From Vibrio profundi (lineage in GTDB: Bacteria; Pseudomonadota; Gammaproteobacteria; Enterobacterales; Vibrionaceae), in NCBI RefSeq assembly GCF_005281835.1, contig NZ_RZIS01000001.1, positions 1,004,840-1,068,839 on the forward strand: a stretch of 64,000 nt of DNA. The letters are read 5' to 3'. Positions 40,595-49,842 of the stretch are shown piece by piece. Each line of letters opens with the position of its first letter. Positions within the stretch are counted from its first letter, which is position 1. A program made the translations under genes and the position numbers. The notes beneath the pieces were generated by a model. That model was given only the letters and a program-made list of their open reading frames with translations, had not been told where the DNA came from and searched no databases.

Positions 40595-41969
40595 AGTCGC
40601 ATTACAACAGGCAAAGAAAACCCTCTTTGCGCGCTTTATGGTGCTGCTGCTTGGCGGGCTTGTTGGAATCATGTTTATGATTGGCATTGTATTTCTTTAT
40701 GATTCCTACAAAGAGGAGAAGAAGTACCTACATAGTTTGTCGTCTGAATATCAAAGGATCTTGACCTATGAATCGGATGACAAGCTGATCCATGTGATTG
40801 AATCCAATCAAGAACGCCTCTACGAAAATCACATAGCGGTCTACTTTGCGCAAAATAGCCAAGCGTATGAGTACCTTGCAGGTGAAGAGTTTGAAGCAGT
40901 AGGCTTAGAAAACATGGTCACAAGTTGGGATGAACAAGGGTTCGCTTACTTTCTTTCTAAGCCTCATTTAATACTGCAATTAGAAGGAAAAACGCATGAT
41001 TTCCGGATCGTCGTAGATCTTGATTCACGTTATCTAATCGCCTTTAAAAATTGGCTGATCACCAGCTTTTCGATTGTTCTCTTAACACTCATTACGGCAT
41101 TTTTGGTCCATCGATTGTTATCGAACACATTACTGCCACTGTTTAACTTGGCAGAAGATATCAATCGATTAGAGAATGGCAGCTTAAAAGAAATGTCACA
41201 GCCAGCCGAAGAGAAATTGGCAGGAGGGTTTGGCATGCTTCATAGCGGTGTTCATCGCATTTTAAGTAAACTGACCATGTGCTTAACCACATTAGACAAG
41301 ACATTAGACGCGATTGCTCATGATTTAAGAACGCCGCTAACCCGGATTCATCTTACGGCTGAAAAGACGTTGTCGAATCCAAACTCAGATCCTGTGGAGT
41401 TAAAAAAAGCACTCAGTGATTGTGCTGAAAACTCTGCCCAGGCGACCAACTTATTAACAGCACTGATGAAACTAAACGATGAACTGACAGGTAAGAAACC
41501 TACTCGGTTAAGTGTTATCGAACCCAACCAAATCGTTGAAGATGTCGTGAGCTGGTACGAAGAAATTGCTGAAATGAATGGCGTGACATTAAGGTTAGAC
41601 TTGACTACTGAGGAACGAGTGAACGCAGATGCGGCTAAATTAACGCAAATTATCGTGAATTTGGTGGATAACGCGCTCAAATATACGCCCGAAGGCGGAG
41701 AGGTCGTGTTGTCGACTTCAGTGAGCCAGCAGGGGCGCTATGTAATTGCCATATCTGATAATGGGATTGGGATAGATCCTCAGTATCATGAGTTGATATT
41801 CAAGCGTCTCTTTCGTGTCGATGAAAGCCGCAATCTTACTCCTGGTTATGGGTTAGGTCTGTCACTGACTAAGGCGATGGTAGACAGTTTGAATGGCGCT
41901 ATTTCTGTTCAATCCGAGTTAAATAAAGGCAGCTGCTTTGAGATTGAGTTAGAAAGGAGCCTAGTTTGA
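40572..41969 (+). CDS. Sensor histidine kinase (EnvZ type)
   Basis: A 465-residue inner-membrane kinase. Two membrane segments (about 20-42 and 155-178) bracket a periplasmic sensor region of roughly 110 residues, followed by HAMP, an H-box DAIAHDLRTPLTRI with His about 249, an N-box DNALKYTPEG, and G-boxes DNGIGID and GYGLGLSLTK. It forms a cognate pair with the overlapping response regulator. The ligand is unknown; the secreted HbpS-like protein encoded next door is a candidate accessory sensor. Confidence 0.93.
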   Translation: MSSNQNIEVALQQAKKTLFARFMVLLLGGLVGIMFMIGIVFLYDSYKEEKKYLHSLSSEYQRILTYESDDKLIHVIESNQERLYENHIAVYFAQNSQAYEYLAGEEFEAVGLENMVTSWDEQGFAYFLSKPHLILQLEGKTHDFRIVVDLDSRYLIAFKNWLITSFSIVLLTLITAFLVHRLLSNTLLPLFNLAEDINRLENGSLKEMSQPAEEKLAGGFGMLHSGVHRILSKLTMCLTTLDKTLDAIAHDLRTPLTRIHLTAEKTLSNPNSDPVELKKALSDCAENSAQATNLLTALMKLNDELTGKKPTRLSVIEPNQIVEDVVSWYEEIAEMNGVTLRLDLTTEERVNADAAKLTQIIVNLVDNALKYTPEGGEVVLSTSVSQQGRYVIAISDNGIGIDPQYHELIFKRLFRVDESRNLTPGYGLGLSLTKAMVDSLNGAISVQSELNKGSCFEIELERSLV

Positions 41970-42000
41970 GGCTTTCAAATACAGCGACTTGATTTATAAG

Positions 42001-42030
42001 ATAAAAAGGCCAGCGCAAGCGCTGGCAAAT
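42001..42030 (-). terminator. Minus-strand terminator of opp-pepP operon
   Basis: GCCAGCGC and GCGCTGGC (42009-42026) form a short-loop stem, and on the minus strand it is followed by CCTTTTTAT. It lies about 40 bp past the aminopeptidase stop. Confidence 0.8.
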
Positions 42031-42069
42031 ATTACAAACACAACGGTTGGAAGGGCGATTGCGAAATGG

Positions 42070-43863
42070 TTATTGCGTGATAGGCTGAGTGGCTTGTTTC
42101 AGCCATGCTCGTTCGTCTTCGCTTAAGTCTGCGGCTAAGAAGTTCATACATTGCTGGTGGTAGTCGTTTAGCCAGTCGATTTCTTCGCTTGAAAGCATAT
42201 CGACGTTAAGCATGTTGGTCGCAATAGGCGCGAGCGTTATGGTTTCAAAACCGTAGAAAGTGCCAAATTCGTTCTCTTCGATTTCAACCACCTGCATGAT
42301 GTTCTCAATACGAATACCATATTCACCTTCACGATAGACTCCGGGCTCATTCGTTATCACCATTCCCGGTTGCAGCGCGACTTCAGCAGGGTTTTGAGAG
42401 AAGTTCAGCGGGCCTTCATGGACGTTTAAACACATGCCTACACCGTGGCCTGTCCCGCATTTGTAATCGATGCCATATTGCCAAAGTACGCCGCGCGCCA
42501 TGATATCCAGGTTTGCTCCTGTCGCTCCTTTTAAGAAATGACTTTGTGTGAGTCTAATTACGGCTTTGAGTACCAATGTGTAGTCGCGGCGCTCTTTATC
42601 ACTTGGATTACCAAAGTGAAAAGTACGTGTAATGTCTGTGGTTCCACCCAAGAATTGGCCGCCAGAATCGACTAAGAAGAACTCACTTTCATTTATGCTG
42701 ACATTGCTATTCTCGCTTGCTGCGTAATGCATTTTTGCGCCATGTTCGCCAAACCCTGCAATGGTTCGGAAACTATCGCTGATGTAGCCAGGTTGCTGTT
42801 GTCGAAAGCCCATTAAGCACGCCTCTGCCGATAGTTCAGATACTTGGCCACTCGGAACTTGCTGCTCTAGCCAGTACATGAATTTGACCATAGCGACGCC
42901 GTCACAACGTAGCGTCTCTTTCATATTAGTGAGTTCGGTTGAATTCTTAATTGCTTTTAATTGGGTCACCACGCAAGGCAATGCGATGAGGCTAATTTCC
43001 GCTTTAATGCTATTAATCAGCAAACTGTCGGTACTTTTGGCGTTGTAGATGACCTTGCTGTCATTTTCGAGCAAATTAAGCGCAGCGGTCACGTGCTCGT
43101 ACTGGTGCAAACTCACGCCATGTTTGAGCAGCTTGTCAGCGACGATTGAGTCGAGTTTGGCGTTATCAATAAACAGTCGGCAATTGTCTTGTGAGACGAA
43201 CAAATAAGCTTCGCTAACTGGGCTATAATCCGTATCGCCTCCACGAATATTGAGTGTCCACATTACGTCATCAAGGGTAGAGACAAGTATGGCTTGGGCT
43301 TGTTGTTCATTTAAGTACTCGCGTAATGTCTGTACCTTTTCACTGGTACTGATGCCCGCGTACTTAAGGTCATGGTTAAACACTTTGGCATTTGGGCGAG
43401 CTGGGCGGTTATGCCAAATGGGTGAAATGAGGTCGTGCTCAAGAACGATCTCTATTCCTTTCTCTGAAAAAGCGGCCTGCAGTTCTAAATAGAATTCTTG
43501 ATTAATACTACGCCCATCGACACCGACACGCGCTTGTTTTGGTAGGGTAGACGCAAGCCATTGTGGAATGCTTGGCGTTTCTGCCAGCTTGGCTTTAAAC
43601 AAATTCAACCCAGAACCTTGAAGTTGTTCTTCGGCTTGAATGTAATAACGCCCGTCTGTCCATAAGCCTCCACCGTTATGAGTGACCACGGCCGTACCTG
43701 CTGAGCCAGTAAAACCTGAGATCCATTGGCGAGCGAGCCAATGGTCTGCAGAATATTCGCTTGTGTGCGGGTCATAATTGGTCACGATATAAGCATCAAT
43801 GTGTTGTGTTGTCATTGCTTCGCGTAGAGCTGACAGGCGGTCAGCGACAGAATTGTTGATCAT
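42070..43863 (-). CDS. pepP: Xaa-Pro aminopeptidase (M24B), last gene of opp operon
   Basis: A 597-residue three-domain metallopeptidase of the long aminopeptidase P type, which removes an N-terminal residue preceding proline. The C-terminal pita-bread domain shows the metal ligands: LVDSGGQFLGGTTDITRTF (two Asp), GTGHGVGMCLNVHEGP (His), NEPGVY (Glu) and GIRIENIM (Glu). The length and creatinase-like N-terminal domains match the eukaryote-like XPNPEP1 form more than short E. coli PepP. The start codon abuts the OppF-like gene's stop, so it is co-translated with the peptide importer. It would trim imported peptides such as X-Pro or X-Hyp. No export signal is visible, so it is cytosolic. Confidence 0.9.
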   Translation of the reverse strand: MINNSVADRLSALREAMTTQHIDAYIVTNYDPHTSEYSADHWLARQWISGFTGSAGTAVVTHNGGGLWTDGRYYIQAEEQLQGSGLNLFKAKLAETPSIPQWLASTLPKQARVGVDGRSINQEFYLELQAAFSEKGIEIVLEHDLISPIWHNRPARPNAKVFNHDLKYAGISTSEKVQTLREYLNEQQAQAILVSTLDDVMWTLNIRGGDTDYSPVSEAYLFVSQDNCRLFIDNAKLDSIVADKLLKHGVSLHQYEHVTAALNLLENDSKVIYNAKSTDSLLINSIKAEISLIALPCVVTQLKAIKNSTELTNMKETLRCDGVAMVKFMYWLEQQVPSGQVSELSAEACLMGFRQQQPGYISDSFRTIAGFGEHGAKMHYAASENSNVSINESEFFLVDSGGQFLGGTTDITRTFHFGNPSDKERRDYTLVLKAVIRLTQSHFLKGATGANLDIMARGVLWQYGIDYKCGTGHGVGMCLNVHEGPLNFSQNPAEVALQPGMVITNEPGVYREGEYGIRIENIMQVVEIEENEFGTFYGFETITLAPIATNMLNVDMLSSEEIDWLNDYHQQCMNFLAADLSEDERAWLKQATQPITQ

Positions 43864-44886
43864 TTATAGGCTTCCTAACTGGTTATGAGAACAAAAGATT
43901 TGGTGTTGTAGATTGCCACTTCTAATGGGTGGCTGATTCGCGCATATTTCACTTGATTTAGGGCAGCGCGTTCTGAACACGCAGCCACTTGGCGGATTGA
44001 GCGGCGAGGGTAGATCGCCGGGCAATAATTGAATCTCTCGGTTTCTTGCTTGAGTGGGATTAGCAATAGGCACAGCAGAAAGCAGTGCTTGGGTATAAGG
44101 ATGCTGAGCGTTATCAAATACTTGGTTGTAGACGCCAAGTTCCATCGGTTTCCCAAGGTACATTACCATCACTCGGTCACTAATATGACGGACGACGCTG
44201 AGGTCGTGGGCGATCATCACTAAGGTTAAGCCCATTTCTTGCTTGAGATCGTCCAGCAGATTTATCACTTGAGCTTGAATCGATACGTCTAAGGCGCTGA
44301 CAGGTTCATCGCAGACGACCAAATCTGGTTTCAAAATTAACGCTCGTGCAATACCCACACGCTGACACTGCCCACCCGAAAATTCATGCGGATAGCGATT
44401 ACGTTGGCTAGCCAGTAAACCGACTTTGTCCATCATCTGCATGACACGTTGTTCAACCTCTTTACGGTTCAAGTGCGGTTCATGAGTACGCAACGGTTCT
44501 GCAATGCATTCTGAAATCGTTAAACGTGGATTCAAGCTAGCTGAGGGATCTTGAAAGATCATCTGGAACTCGCGGCGGCGACTCGCTAGCTCACGCTTAT
44601 CAAAGGCGCGCATGTTCTCACCACGCCAGGTTAGGCAGCCGTCAGTTGGTTCAATGAGCCTTAAAAGGGCACGAGCGAGAGTCGACTTACCGCAGCCAGA
44701 TTCTCCAACAATGCCAAGCGTTTCACCTCGGTAAACATTTAAATCTATGCCATCGACGGCTTTTACCACCTTACGTTTACTTGGCAGTATGTGTTTATTG
44801 ATGGCGAAATGTACTTTCAACCCTTGTGCGGAAAGCAGAATTTCAGGAGCGTCTATCTGCGAGTTTTGGTTCTGTTGATTATTCAT
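43864..44886 (-). CDS. oppF: Oligopeptide ABC transporter ATPase (OppF-like)
   Basis: A 340-residue ATPase with Walker A GESGCGKST, signature FSGGQCQRVGIARAL and Walker B LVVCDEPVSALD, and the oligopeptide/dipeptide C-terminal extension with the Cys pattern CVFRTRCPKSSEIC, probably a Fe-S or zinc site. It is the partner of the OppD-like ATPase encoded 9 bp upstream. Position after D and the OppF-type FQDPSASLNPRLTI support the assignment. Confidence 0.9.
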   Translation of the reverse strand: MNNQQNQNSQIDAPEILLSAQGLKVHFAINKHILPSKRKVVKAVDGIDLNVYRGETLGIVGESGCGKSTLARALLRLIEPTDGCLTWRGENMRAFDKRELASRRREFQMIFQDPSASLNPRLTISECIAEPLRTHEPHLNRKEVEQRVMQMMDKVGLLASQRNRYPHEFSGGQCQRVGIARALILKPDLVVCDEPVSALDVSIQAQVINLLDDLKQEMGLTLVMIAHDLSVVRHISDRVMVMYLGKPMELGVYNQVFDNAQHPYTQALLSAVPIANPTQARNREIQLLPGDLPSPLNPPSGCVFRTRCPKSSEICANQPPIRSGNLQHQIFCSHNQLGSL

Positions 44887-44895
44887 TTTTGGCTC

Positions 44896-45885
44896 CTATG
44901 CACTGCGACTGATTGGAGTCACGGTTTCGGTTTGATTAACATGGCAGGCAAGCGCTTGAGTGCGAGATATTGACCTAAACGGCGGCATCACAGCGCTGCA
45001 TTCGGCGCGGTATTCACTGCAACGTTCACGGAAAGGGCAGCCTTTTCTATCGACTAACGCGCTTGGTGGGTTACCCGGAATCGTAGGAAGTCTGTCCATG
45101 TCTTCAGTGATTGACGGAATGGCTTGTAGTAATCCTCGGGTGTAGGGGTGAGCAGGGTTAGCAAATAGGCTGTCCGTATCGGCTTGCTCCATTTTTCTTC
45201 CGCCATACATGACTAATACGCGGTCACAGCTTTCCGCTACTACGCCCATATCATGGGTGATCAACAAAATCGCAGTATCAAACTCGGCTTGCAGCTCGCG
45301 CAGCAGTGCAAGAATTTGCGCCTGGACGGTGACATCTAATGCTGTGGTTGGCTCGTCGGCAATCAAGAGTTCTGGGCGACACAGTAAAGCCATTGCAATC
45401 ATGACGCGTTGGCGCATTCCGCCGGACAACTCGTGAGGGTACTGATTCATCCGAGTGGCAGCAGAAGGAATGCGTACCGCGTCGAGCATACGAATCGCTT
45501 GTTGATCGGCTTCGGCTCTGCTCATGCTTTTGTGAATCATTAACACTTCCGCCAGCTGCTTACCAATTTTCATGAACGGGTTAAGCGAGGTCATGGGATC
45601 CTGAAAAATCATGCCTATCTTTTCAGCCCGAATGTGGTTGAGCTGCTTTTTCGACATCGTCAGCAGATTCTCACCGTGAAAATTAGCCGTGCCAGATACG
45701 ATGCCGTTATCAGCGGTTAACCCCATTAGTGCAAATACAGATTGGCTTTTGCCAGAGCCAGATTCGCCTACGATACCTAAGGTTTCGCCTTTATTGATGC
45801 TGTAAGACAGATCAGAGACGGCTTGGACGACACCATCTGGGGTGTTAAAGCGAACATTCATGTTTTCAATCGATAAAATACTCAT
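44896..45885 (-). CDS. oppD: Oligopeptide ABC transporter ATPase (OppD-like)
   Basis: A 329-residue ATPase with Walker [10 protein letters not shown] (Gln in place of Thr/Ser at the last position, common in OppD), signature [15 protein letters not shown], Walker [13 protein letters not shown], and the [14 protein letters not shown] cysteine-rich tail. ATG 45885 is chosen because AAGGAG lies five bases upstream; GTG 45888 overlaps that spacing. Co-transcribed with the permeases. Confidence 0.9.
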   Translation of the reverse strand: MSILSIENMNVRFNTPDGVVQAVSDLSYSINKGETLGIVGESGSGKSQSVFALMGLTADNGIVSGTANFHGENLLTMSKKQLNHIRAEKIGMIFQDPMTSLNPFMKIGKQLAEVLMIHKSMSRAEADQQAIRMLDAVRIPSAATRMNQYPHELSGGMRQRVMIAMALLCRPELLIADEPTTALDVTVQAQILALLRELQAEFDTAILLITHDMGVVAESCDRVLVMYGGRKMEQADTDSLFANPAHPYTRGLLQAIPSITEDMDRLPTIPGNPPSALVDRKGCPFRERCSEYRAECSAVMPPFRSISRTQALACHVNQTETVTPISRSA

Positions 45886-45894
45886 CACTGCTCC

Positions 45895-46824
45895 TTAGCG
45901 ATCTTTCGGGTCAAGGGCGTCGCGCAAGCCGTCACCGATGAAGTTAAAACAAAACAATGTGGCTACAAGAAAAGCCGATGGAAACAGCAGTTGCCATAAA
46001 GCAACGTCAATGGTTTTTGCCCCTTCTGAAATTAATATTCCCCAGCTTGTATCGGGCGGCTGAACCCCCAGTCCTAAAAAGCTCAAGAACGATTCAAACA
46101 TAATGAAACCAGGCACCATGAGAGAGGAATACACCATCACGATACCGAGTACGTTGGGCAACACATGGCGACGAACGATGGTAAAACGAGACACACCAAT
46201 CGAGTGGGCAGCTTCAATGAACTCGCGCTTTTTAATACTAAAGGTGACGCCCCTTACGACGCGGGCGATCCCTAGCCACGACACCATGCCGATGACCACG
46301 AAAATCAGGTAAATATTGTTGCCAAATAGGGTCACAAATAAGATCACCATGAACATGAAAGGCACAGAGTCGAGCACTTCGATAATGCGCATCATGACGC
46401 TATCGACCATGCCGCCTAAATAGCCCGATAAGCTGCCCCAAAGTGTGCCGATGACGACGGCAACTAACGCGCCCATGAATCCGACCATGATGGATAGTCG
46501 ACCACCTTGCATGGTACGAGCAAAGATATCTTGGCCGAGGTCGTCAGTGCCAAAGTAATGGCCTGAACTGATTGACGGTTTACCAAGCTCATAAGGATCG
46601 ACGACCACATTCCAGTCAATTTCGTCATGGCTAAAAGACGCCAAACTTGGCCCGAAAGTGATACATAACACAATGAACATTAAGACATAAACAGAGGTCA
46701 TGGCGGCGCGGTTTTGTTTGAATCGTCCCCACGCGTCTTGCCATAGGCTTCGGCCTTCAACGGCTTCAATGTGATCGCTCATCGAGTCTGAAAAGCTCTG
46801 AGCATCAATTTTTTTGGTTAACAT
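45895..46824 (-). CDS. oppC: Oligopeptide ABC transporter permease (OppC-like)
   Basis: A 309-residue permease with about six membrane helices and a periplasmic segment after helix 1 (HYFGTDDLGQDIFARTM, the DppC/OppC motif), then the EAA-like loop EFIEAAHSIGVSRFTIVRRHVLPN. It ends FNFIGDGLRDALDPKDR, typical of the family. It pairs with the OppB-like permease 12 bp upstream. Confidence 0.92.
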   Translation of the reverse strand: MLTKKIDAQSFSDSMSDHIEAVEGRSLWQDAWGRFKQNRAAMTSVYVLMFIVLCITFGPSLASFSHDEIDWNVVVDPYELGKPSISSGHYFGTDDLGQDIFARTMQGGRLSIMVGFMGALVAVVIGTLWGSLSGYLGGMVDSVMMRIIEVLDSVPFMFMVILFVTLFGNNIYLIFVVIGMVSWLGIARVVRGVTFSIKKREFIEAAHSIGVSRFTIVRRHVLPNVLGIVMVYSSLMVPGFIMFESFLSFLGLGVQPPDTSWGILISEGAKTIDVALWQLLFPSAFLVATLFCFNFIGDGLRDALDPKDR

Positions 46825-46836
46825 AAGCCTATATCC

Positions 46837-47757
46837 CTATACGCGAATACGAGGGTCGATGACGGTGTAAAGCAAGTCGACCACGAGATTGAAGAAGATG
46901 GTGAGTGACGCCACGATTAGAGTAATGCCCATGACGAGTCCGTAGTCACGGTTAAGCGCGCCAGAAACAAAGTGTTGGCCCATTCCCCCGGTACTGAAGA
47001 AAATATCGATGATGACTGAACCCGTAACGACCGCAACAAAGCTCGGGCCAAGCATGGCGATGATAGGAATCAAAGATGGACGAAGCGCGTGATGAAACAA
47101 GATATAGCCAGTGGATAATCCTTTTGCTTTTGCAGTACGGATATAGGGCTGGTTAAGCGTTTCAATCATGGCACCACGCATCACACGAGCGATGCTGGCA
47201 ATAGAGCCGATCGCTAAGCTGAGGACGGGTAAAATAAGAAAACTCAGTTCGCCACCTTCCCAGCCACCTGCAGGCAGTAATCCCAGATGAATGGAAAAGA
47301 TGGTCACCAGCACTGGTGCGAGTACAAATGCAGGGATCACAACGCCAGTCATTGAAAGCGACATCAAAAGGTAGTCGAGCTTACTGTTACGCTTTAGCGC
47401 TGCGATTGTTCCGAGCACCATGCCAGTCGGTACGGAAATACAAAATGAAATTACACCAAGTACAGCGGATACAGGCCAAGACTGAGCGACCAATTGAGTG
47501 ACGCTAAAGTCCTGATATACAAAACTCGGGCCTAAATCGCCACGTACAAAGTTAGAGATATAAATAAAAAACTGAACGAAGAAAGGTTCGTTAAGGTGAA
47601 ACTTAGCCTCAATGTTGGCGCGGACGACTTCAGGCATGGGTCTTTCCATATCGAAAGGGCCACCCGGAGCGATGTGCATCAACCAAAATGAAACCAAAGC
47701 AATAAATAATAGTGTCGGCACGGCTATGAGTAAGCGGCGCAATATGTACAACAACAT
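46837..47757 (-). CDS. oppB: Oligopeptide ABC transporter permease (OppB-like)
   Basis: A 306-residue permease. It begins LLYILRRLLIAVPTLLFIALVSFWLMHIAPGGPF, the standard OppB opening, and has the loop YIRTAKAKGLSTGYILFHHALRPSL. It ends YTVIDPRIRV. Located 120 bp after oppA; the intervening hairpin may lower expression of the membrane parts relative to the binding protein. Confidence 0.92.
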   Translation of the reverse strand: MLLYILRRLLIAVPTLLFIALVSFWLMHIAPGGPFDMERPMPEVVRANIEAKFHLNEPFFVQFFIYISNFVRGDLGPSFVYQDFSVTQLVAQSWPVSAVLGVISFCISVPTGMVLGTIAALKRNSKLDYLLMSLSMTGVVIPAFVLAPVLVTIFSIHLGLLPAGGWEGGELSFLILPVLSLAIGSIASIARVMRGAMIETLNQPYIRTAKAKGLSTGYILFHHALRPSLIPIIAMLGPSFVAVVTGSVIIDIFFSTGGMGQHFVSGALNRDYGLVMGITLIVASLTIFFNLVVDLLYTVIDPRIRV

Positions 47758-47830
47758 GACGTATTCCCTTTATAAGTAACGCTTAGTACCGATTGAATAG
47801 CGGTAGAGGTGCGTTTGTTGCTTCCTATGC

Positions 47831-47868
47831 GCGCCAAACCTCCCTTTTTGTAAAAGGGAGGAGGGCGC
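47831..47868 (-). promoter_or_regulatory. Hairpin between oppA and oppB
   Basis: CCTCCCTTTT and AAAAGGGAGG (47839-47848 and 47852-47861) form a perfect 10-bp stem, with outer GCGCC/GGCGC pairing across a small internal loop. No T-run follows on the minus strand, so it is more likely to protect the oppA mRNA or attenuate than to terminate. Confidence 0.6.
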
Positions 47869-47876
47869 TTTTTGAT

Positions 47877-49514
47877 TTAGTGGGCTTTTACGTAGACGTT
47901 TTTGCGGTAGTAAGACGATTCTGGGTTAGTTCGTTCATAACCGCCGATGTAAGGCTTAATCAAGTACTGATCGTTGCCGTTGCGGTACATTGGAATGATG
48001 GCCATATCGTCAATGAGCAGTTGTTCGGCGGCGATATACTCTTGTGAAGGGTCACTCAGGCTTTTTGACTGGGACATTAATCGATCATACTCAGGGTTGT
48101 TGTATAGCGAGTCGTTGTACTCACCGGTAGAAACGAAAATGTCTAACCATGTAGAGGCTTCGTTGTAGTCGGCAGTCCAACCGCCGCGGCTGATGTTGCC
48201 TGGATCTTTCAATGCGTAGAACACCTTAGGTTCAAGCTGAGTGATTTCAACTTGTGCGCCTAATACACTTTTCCACATTCCGACCAATGCGGTGGCCATT
48301 TTCACGTCCTTAGAAAACGTAGGAACAGTAAAGGTCAGCTTAAGTGGGTTTGCTTTACCGTAACCCGCTTCAGCAAGAAGTTGTTGTGCCTGTTCGTTTC
48401 GTTGCTTTTGAGTCCAAGTCGCGAACTCTGGAGTATGCGTTTTGAAGCCATCCGTTTGTGGTGGCACAAGCGTATACATTGGAATGCCACCATTTTTGGC
48501 AATGGCTTTTGTAATGATGTTTCGGTCAATGGCATACGACAGTGCTTTACGAACACGAATATCCTTTGTCGGGCCTTTAGCTGTATTGAGGTAATAGAAA
48601 GTTGAGCCTAATGACGCGCTGGTGTCGGCCACTTGCTCAGGATGTTTTTTTAGCAGTCTTGATTTTTGAGCTGCTGGAATAGAAAGCGCTTGGTCAATGT
48701 CGCCAGCAAGATAGCGGTTAAGCGATACGTTGGCGTCTCCGATTGGTAGCCAAGTGACTTTTTCCATGACCACGTTATCAGCATCCCAATAGTTTGGATT
48801 TTTCACCATCACCATTTTCTCGTTTACTTTCCAATCTGAAACGATGAAAGCACCATTGGTGACTATGTATTGAGGTTGAGTCCACTCACTAGCGTGTTTT
48901 TCTACTGTGGCTTGGTGTACTGGTGCCAACACTGGGTGGCTTAGTAGTTTAATGAAAAATGGGACAGGCTTTTCAAGCGTGACTTCGAAGGTCAAATCAT
49001 CAATGGCTTTTACGCCTAACGTATTTGGTGCGGCTTTTCCTGCCATGATGTCAGCTGAGTTTTTAATGCCAGGAATAGCCGCAAACCAAGCGTAAGGGGA
49101 AGCGGTTTCTGGGTTGATGAGACGCTGCCAACTGTATACGAAATCTTTAGCGGTGAGTGGTTCACCGTTTGACCAGCGCGATTCACGTAAGGTGAACGTG
49201 TACACCGTGTTGTTCTCATTCACTTGCCAACTTTCTGCGATACCAGGAATAGTCTTACCTTGTTTGTCTTGTACCGTTAGGCCTTCGAATAAGTCGCGCC
49301 CTAGGTTAAACGCCGGCTCTGCAGCCTGTTTTGCTGGGTCTATTGATGTGACTTCAGCACCATTATTGAGAACGATCTCTTGGACTTTGGCGAGCTCAGT
49401 CCCAGCAGGGTATGGTTTTGCAACAACGGCGCTTGTGGTAATAGCCGCGGCTAAAGCTGCGAACAAGGTACTCTTCATGAGAAGTTTATTGGGTTTGAAT
49501 TTATGTGCTTTCAT
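47877..49514 (-). CDS. oppA: Periplasmic oligopeptide-binding protein (OppA-like)
   Basis: A 545-residue class II binding protein, the usual OppA/MppA length, with a signal peptide ending AVVAKP near residue 33. Family features are LNNGAEVTSIDPAKQAAEPAF, SWQVNENNTVYTFTLRESRWSNGEPLTAKDFVYSWQRL and the DYNEASTWLDIF region near the C-terminus. It is first in a six-gene operon (A-B-C-D-F-pepP). A GntR-type core site lies 50-70 bp upstream. The exact peptide preference is not readable, but the linked X-Pro peptidase suggests proline-rich peptides. Confidence 0.93.
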   Translation of the reverse strand: MKAHKFKPNKLLMKSTLFAALAAAITTSAVVAKPYPAGTELAKVQEIVLNNGAEVTSIDPAKQAAEPAFNLGRDLFEGLTVQDKQGKTIPGIAESWQVNENNTVYTFTLRESRWSNGEPLTAKDFVYSWQRLINPETASPYAWFAAIPGIKNSADIMAGKAAPNTLGVKAIDDLTFEVTLEKPVPFFIKLLSHPVLAPVHQATVEKHASEWTQPQYIVTNGAFIVSDWKVNEKMVMVKNPNYWDADNVVMEKVTWLPIGDANVSLNRYLAGDIDQALSIPAAQKSRLLKKHPEQVADTSASLGSTFYYLNTAKGPTKDIRVRKALSYAIDRNIITKAIAKNGGIPMYTLVPPQTDGFKTHTPEFATWTQKQRNEQAQQLLAEAGYGKANPLKLTFTVPTFSKDVKMATALVGMWKSVLGAQVEITQLEPKVFYALKDPGNISRGGWTADYNEASTWLDIFVSTGEYNDSLYNNPEYDRLMSQSKSLSDPSQEYIAAEQLLIDDMAIIPMYRNGNDQYLIKPYIGGYERTNPESSYYRKNVYVKAH

Positions 49515-49565
49515 GGCTTCCTCTGTGCTTTCCTTTTCGGGGATATCCTTTCGGAGTCATGAAAA

Positions 49566-49582
49566 ATGTATATTGTATAAAT
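49566..49582. promoter_or_regulatory. Shared operator core, oppA promoter
   Basis: Reads ATTTATACAATATACAT on the minus strand and contains AT[AC][AC]AATATAC (ATACAATATAC). It is one of five such intergenic sites and lies 52 bp upstream of oppA. It matches 13 of 17 positions of the best site at 55549. Confidence 0.6.
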
Positions 49583-49761
49583 TCTTTGAACAATCACTTG
49601 TTAACATCTCTGTAACAAGGTGGCAGAAATAGAGCCGATGGGTATTAGAAAGTGATACTTGAAGATACGGTCAGATTTTATACGGAAATAGGTTAGCGGT
49701 AATTTGTAGGTTCTGAGCTAGAAATACGCGGTGTATGAGGAGGTTTAAATAACAAGATATT

Positions 49762-49809
49762 GAACAGAAACAGTGGCCGTCAGAACAGAAGTTTAGCCAC
49801 TCCGAACAG
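49762..49809. repeat. Three GAACAG direct repeats at 21-bp period
   Basis: GAACAG occurs at 49762, 49783 and 49804, two helical turns apart each time. It overlaps a GCCACTC/GAGTGGC stem-loop at 49796-49815. It could be binding sites for the adjacent HTH regulator, or chance. Confidence 0.4.
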
Positions 49810-49842
49810 AGTGGCGAGGCTTATTTCGGCAAGGAGAGCAGG

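Larger units (their letters stand above)
49515..49842. other. Intergenic region upstream of oppA
   Basis: This 328-bp gap holds the opp promoter, one shared palindromic core site (49566-49582), three GAACAG repeats spaced exactly 21 bp (49762, 49783, 49804) and a 7-bp stem-loop (49796-49815). I see no gene in it. Confidence 0.6.

Noticed and set aside
49114..49632. 172-residue plus-strand ORF over the start of oppA
   Set aside because: Antisense to a clear signal peptide and binding protein; composition looks like a shadow.
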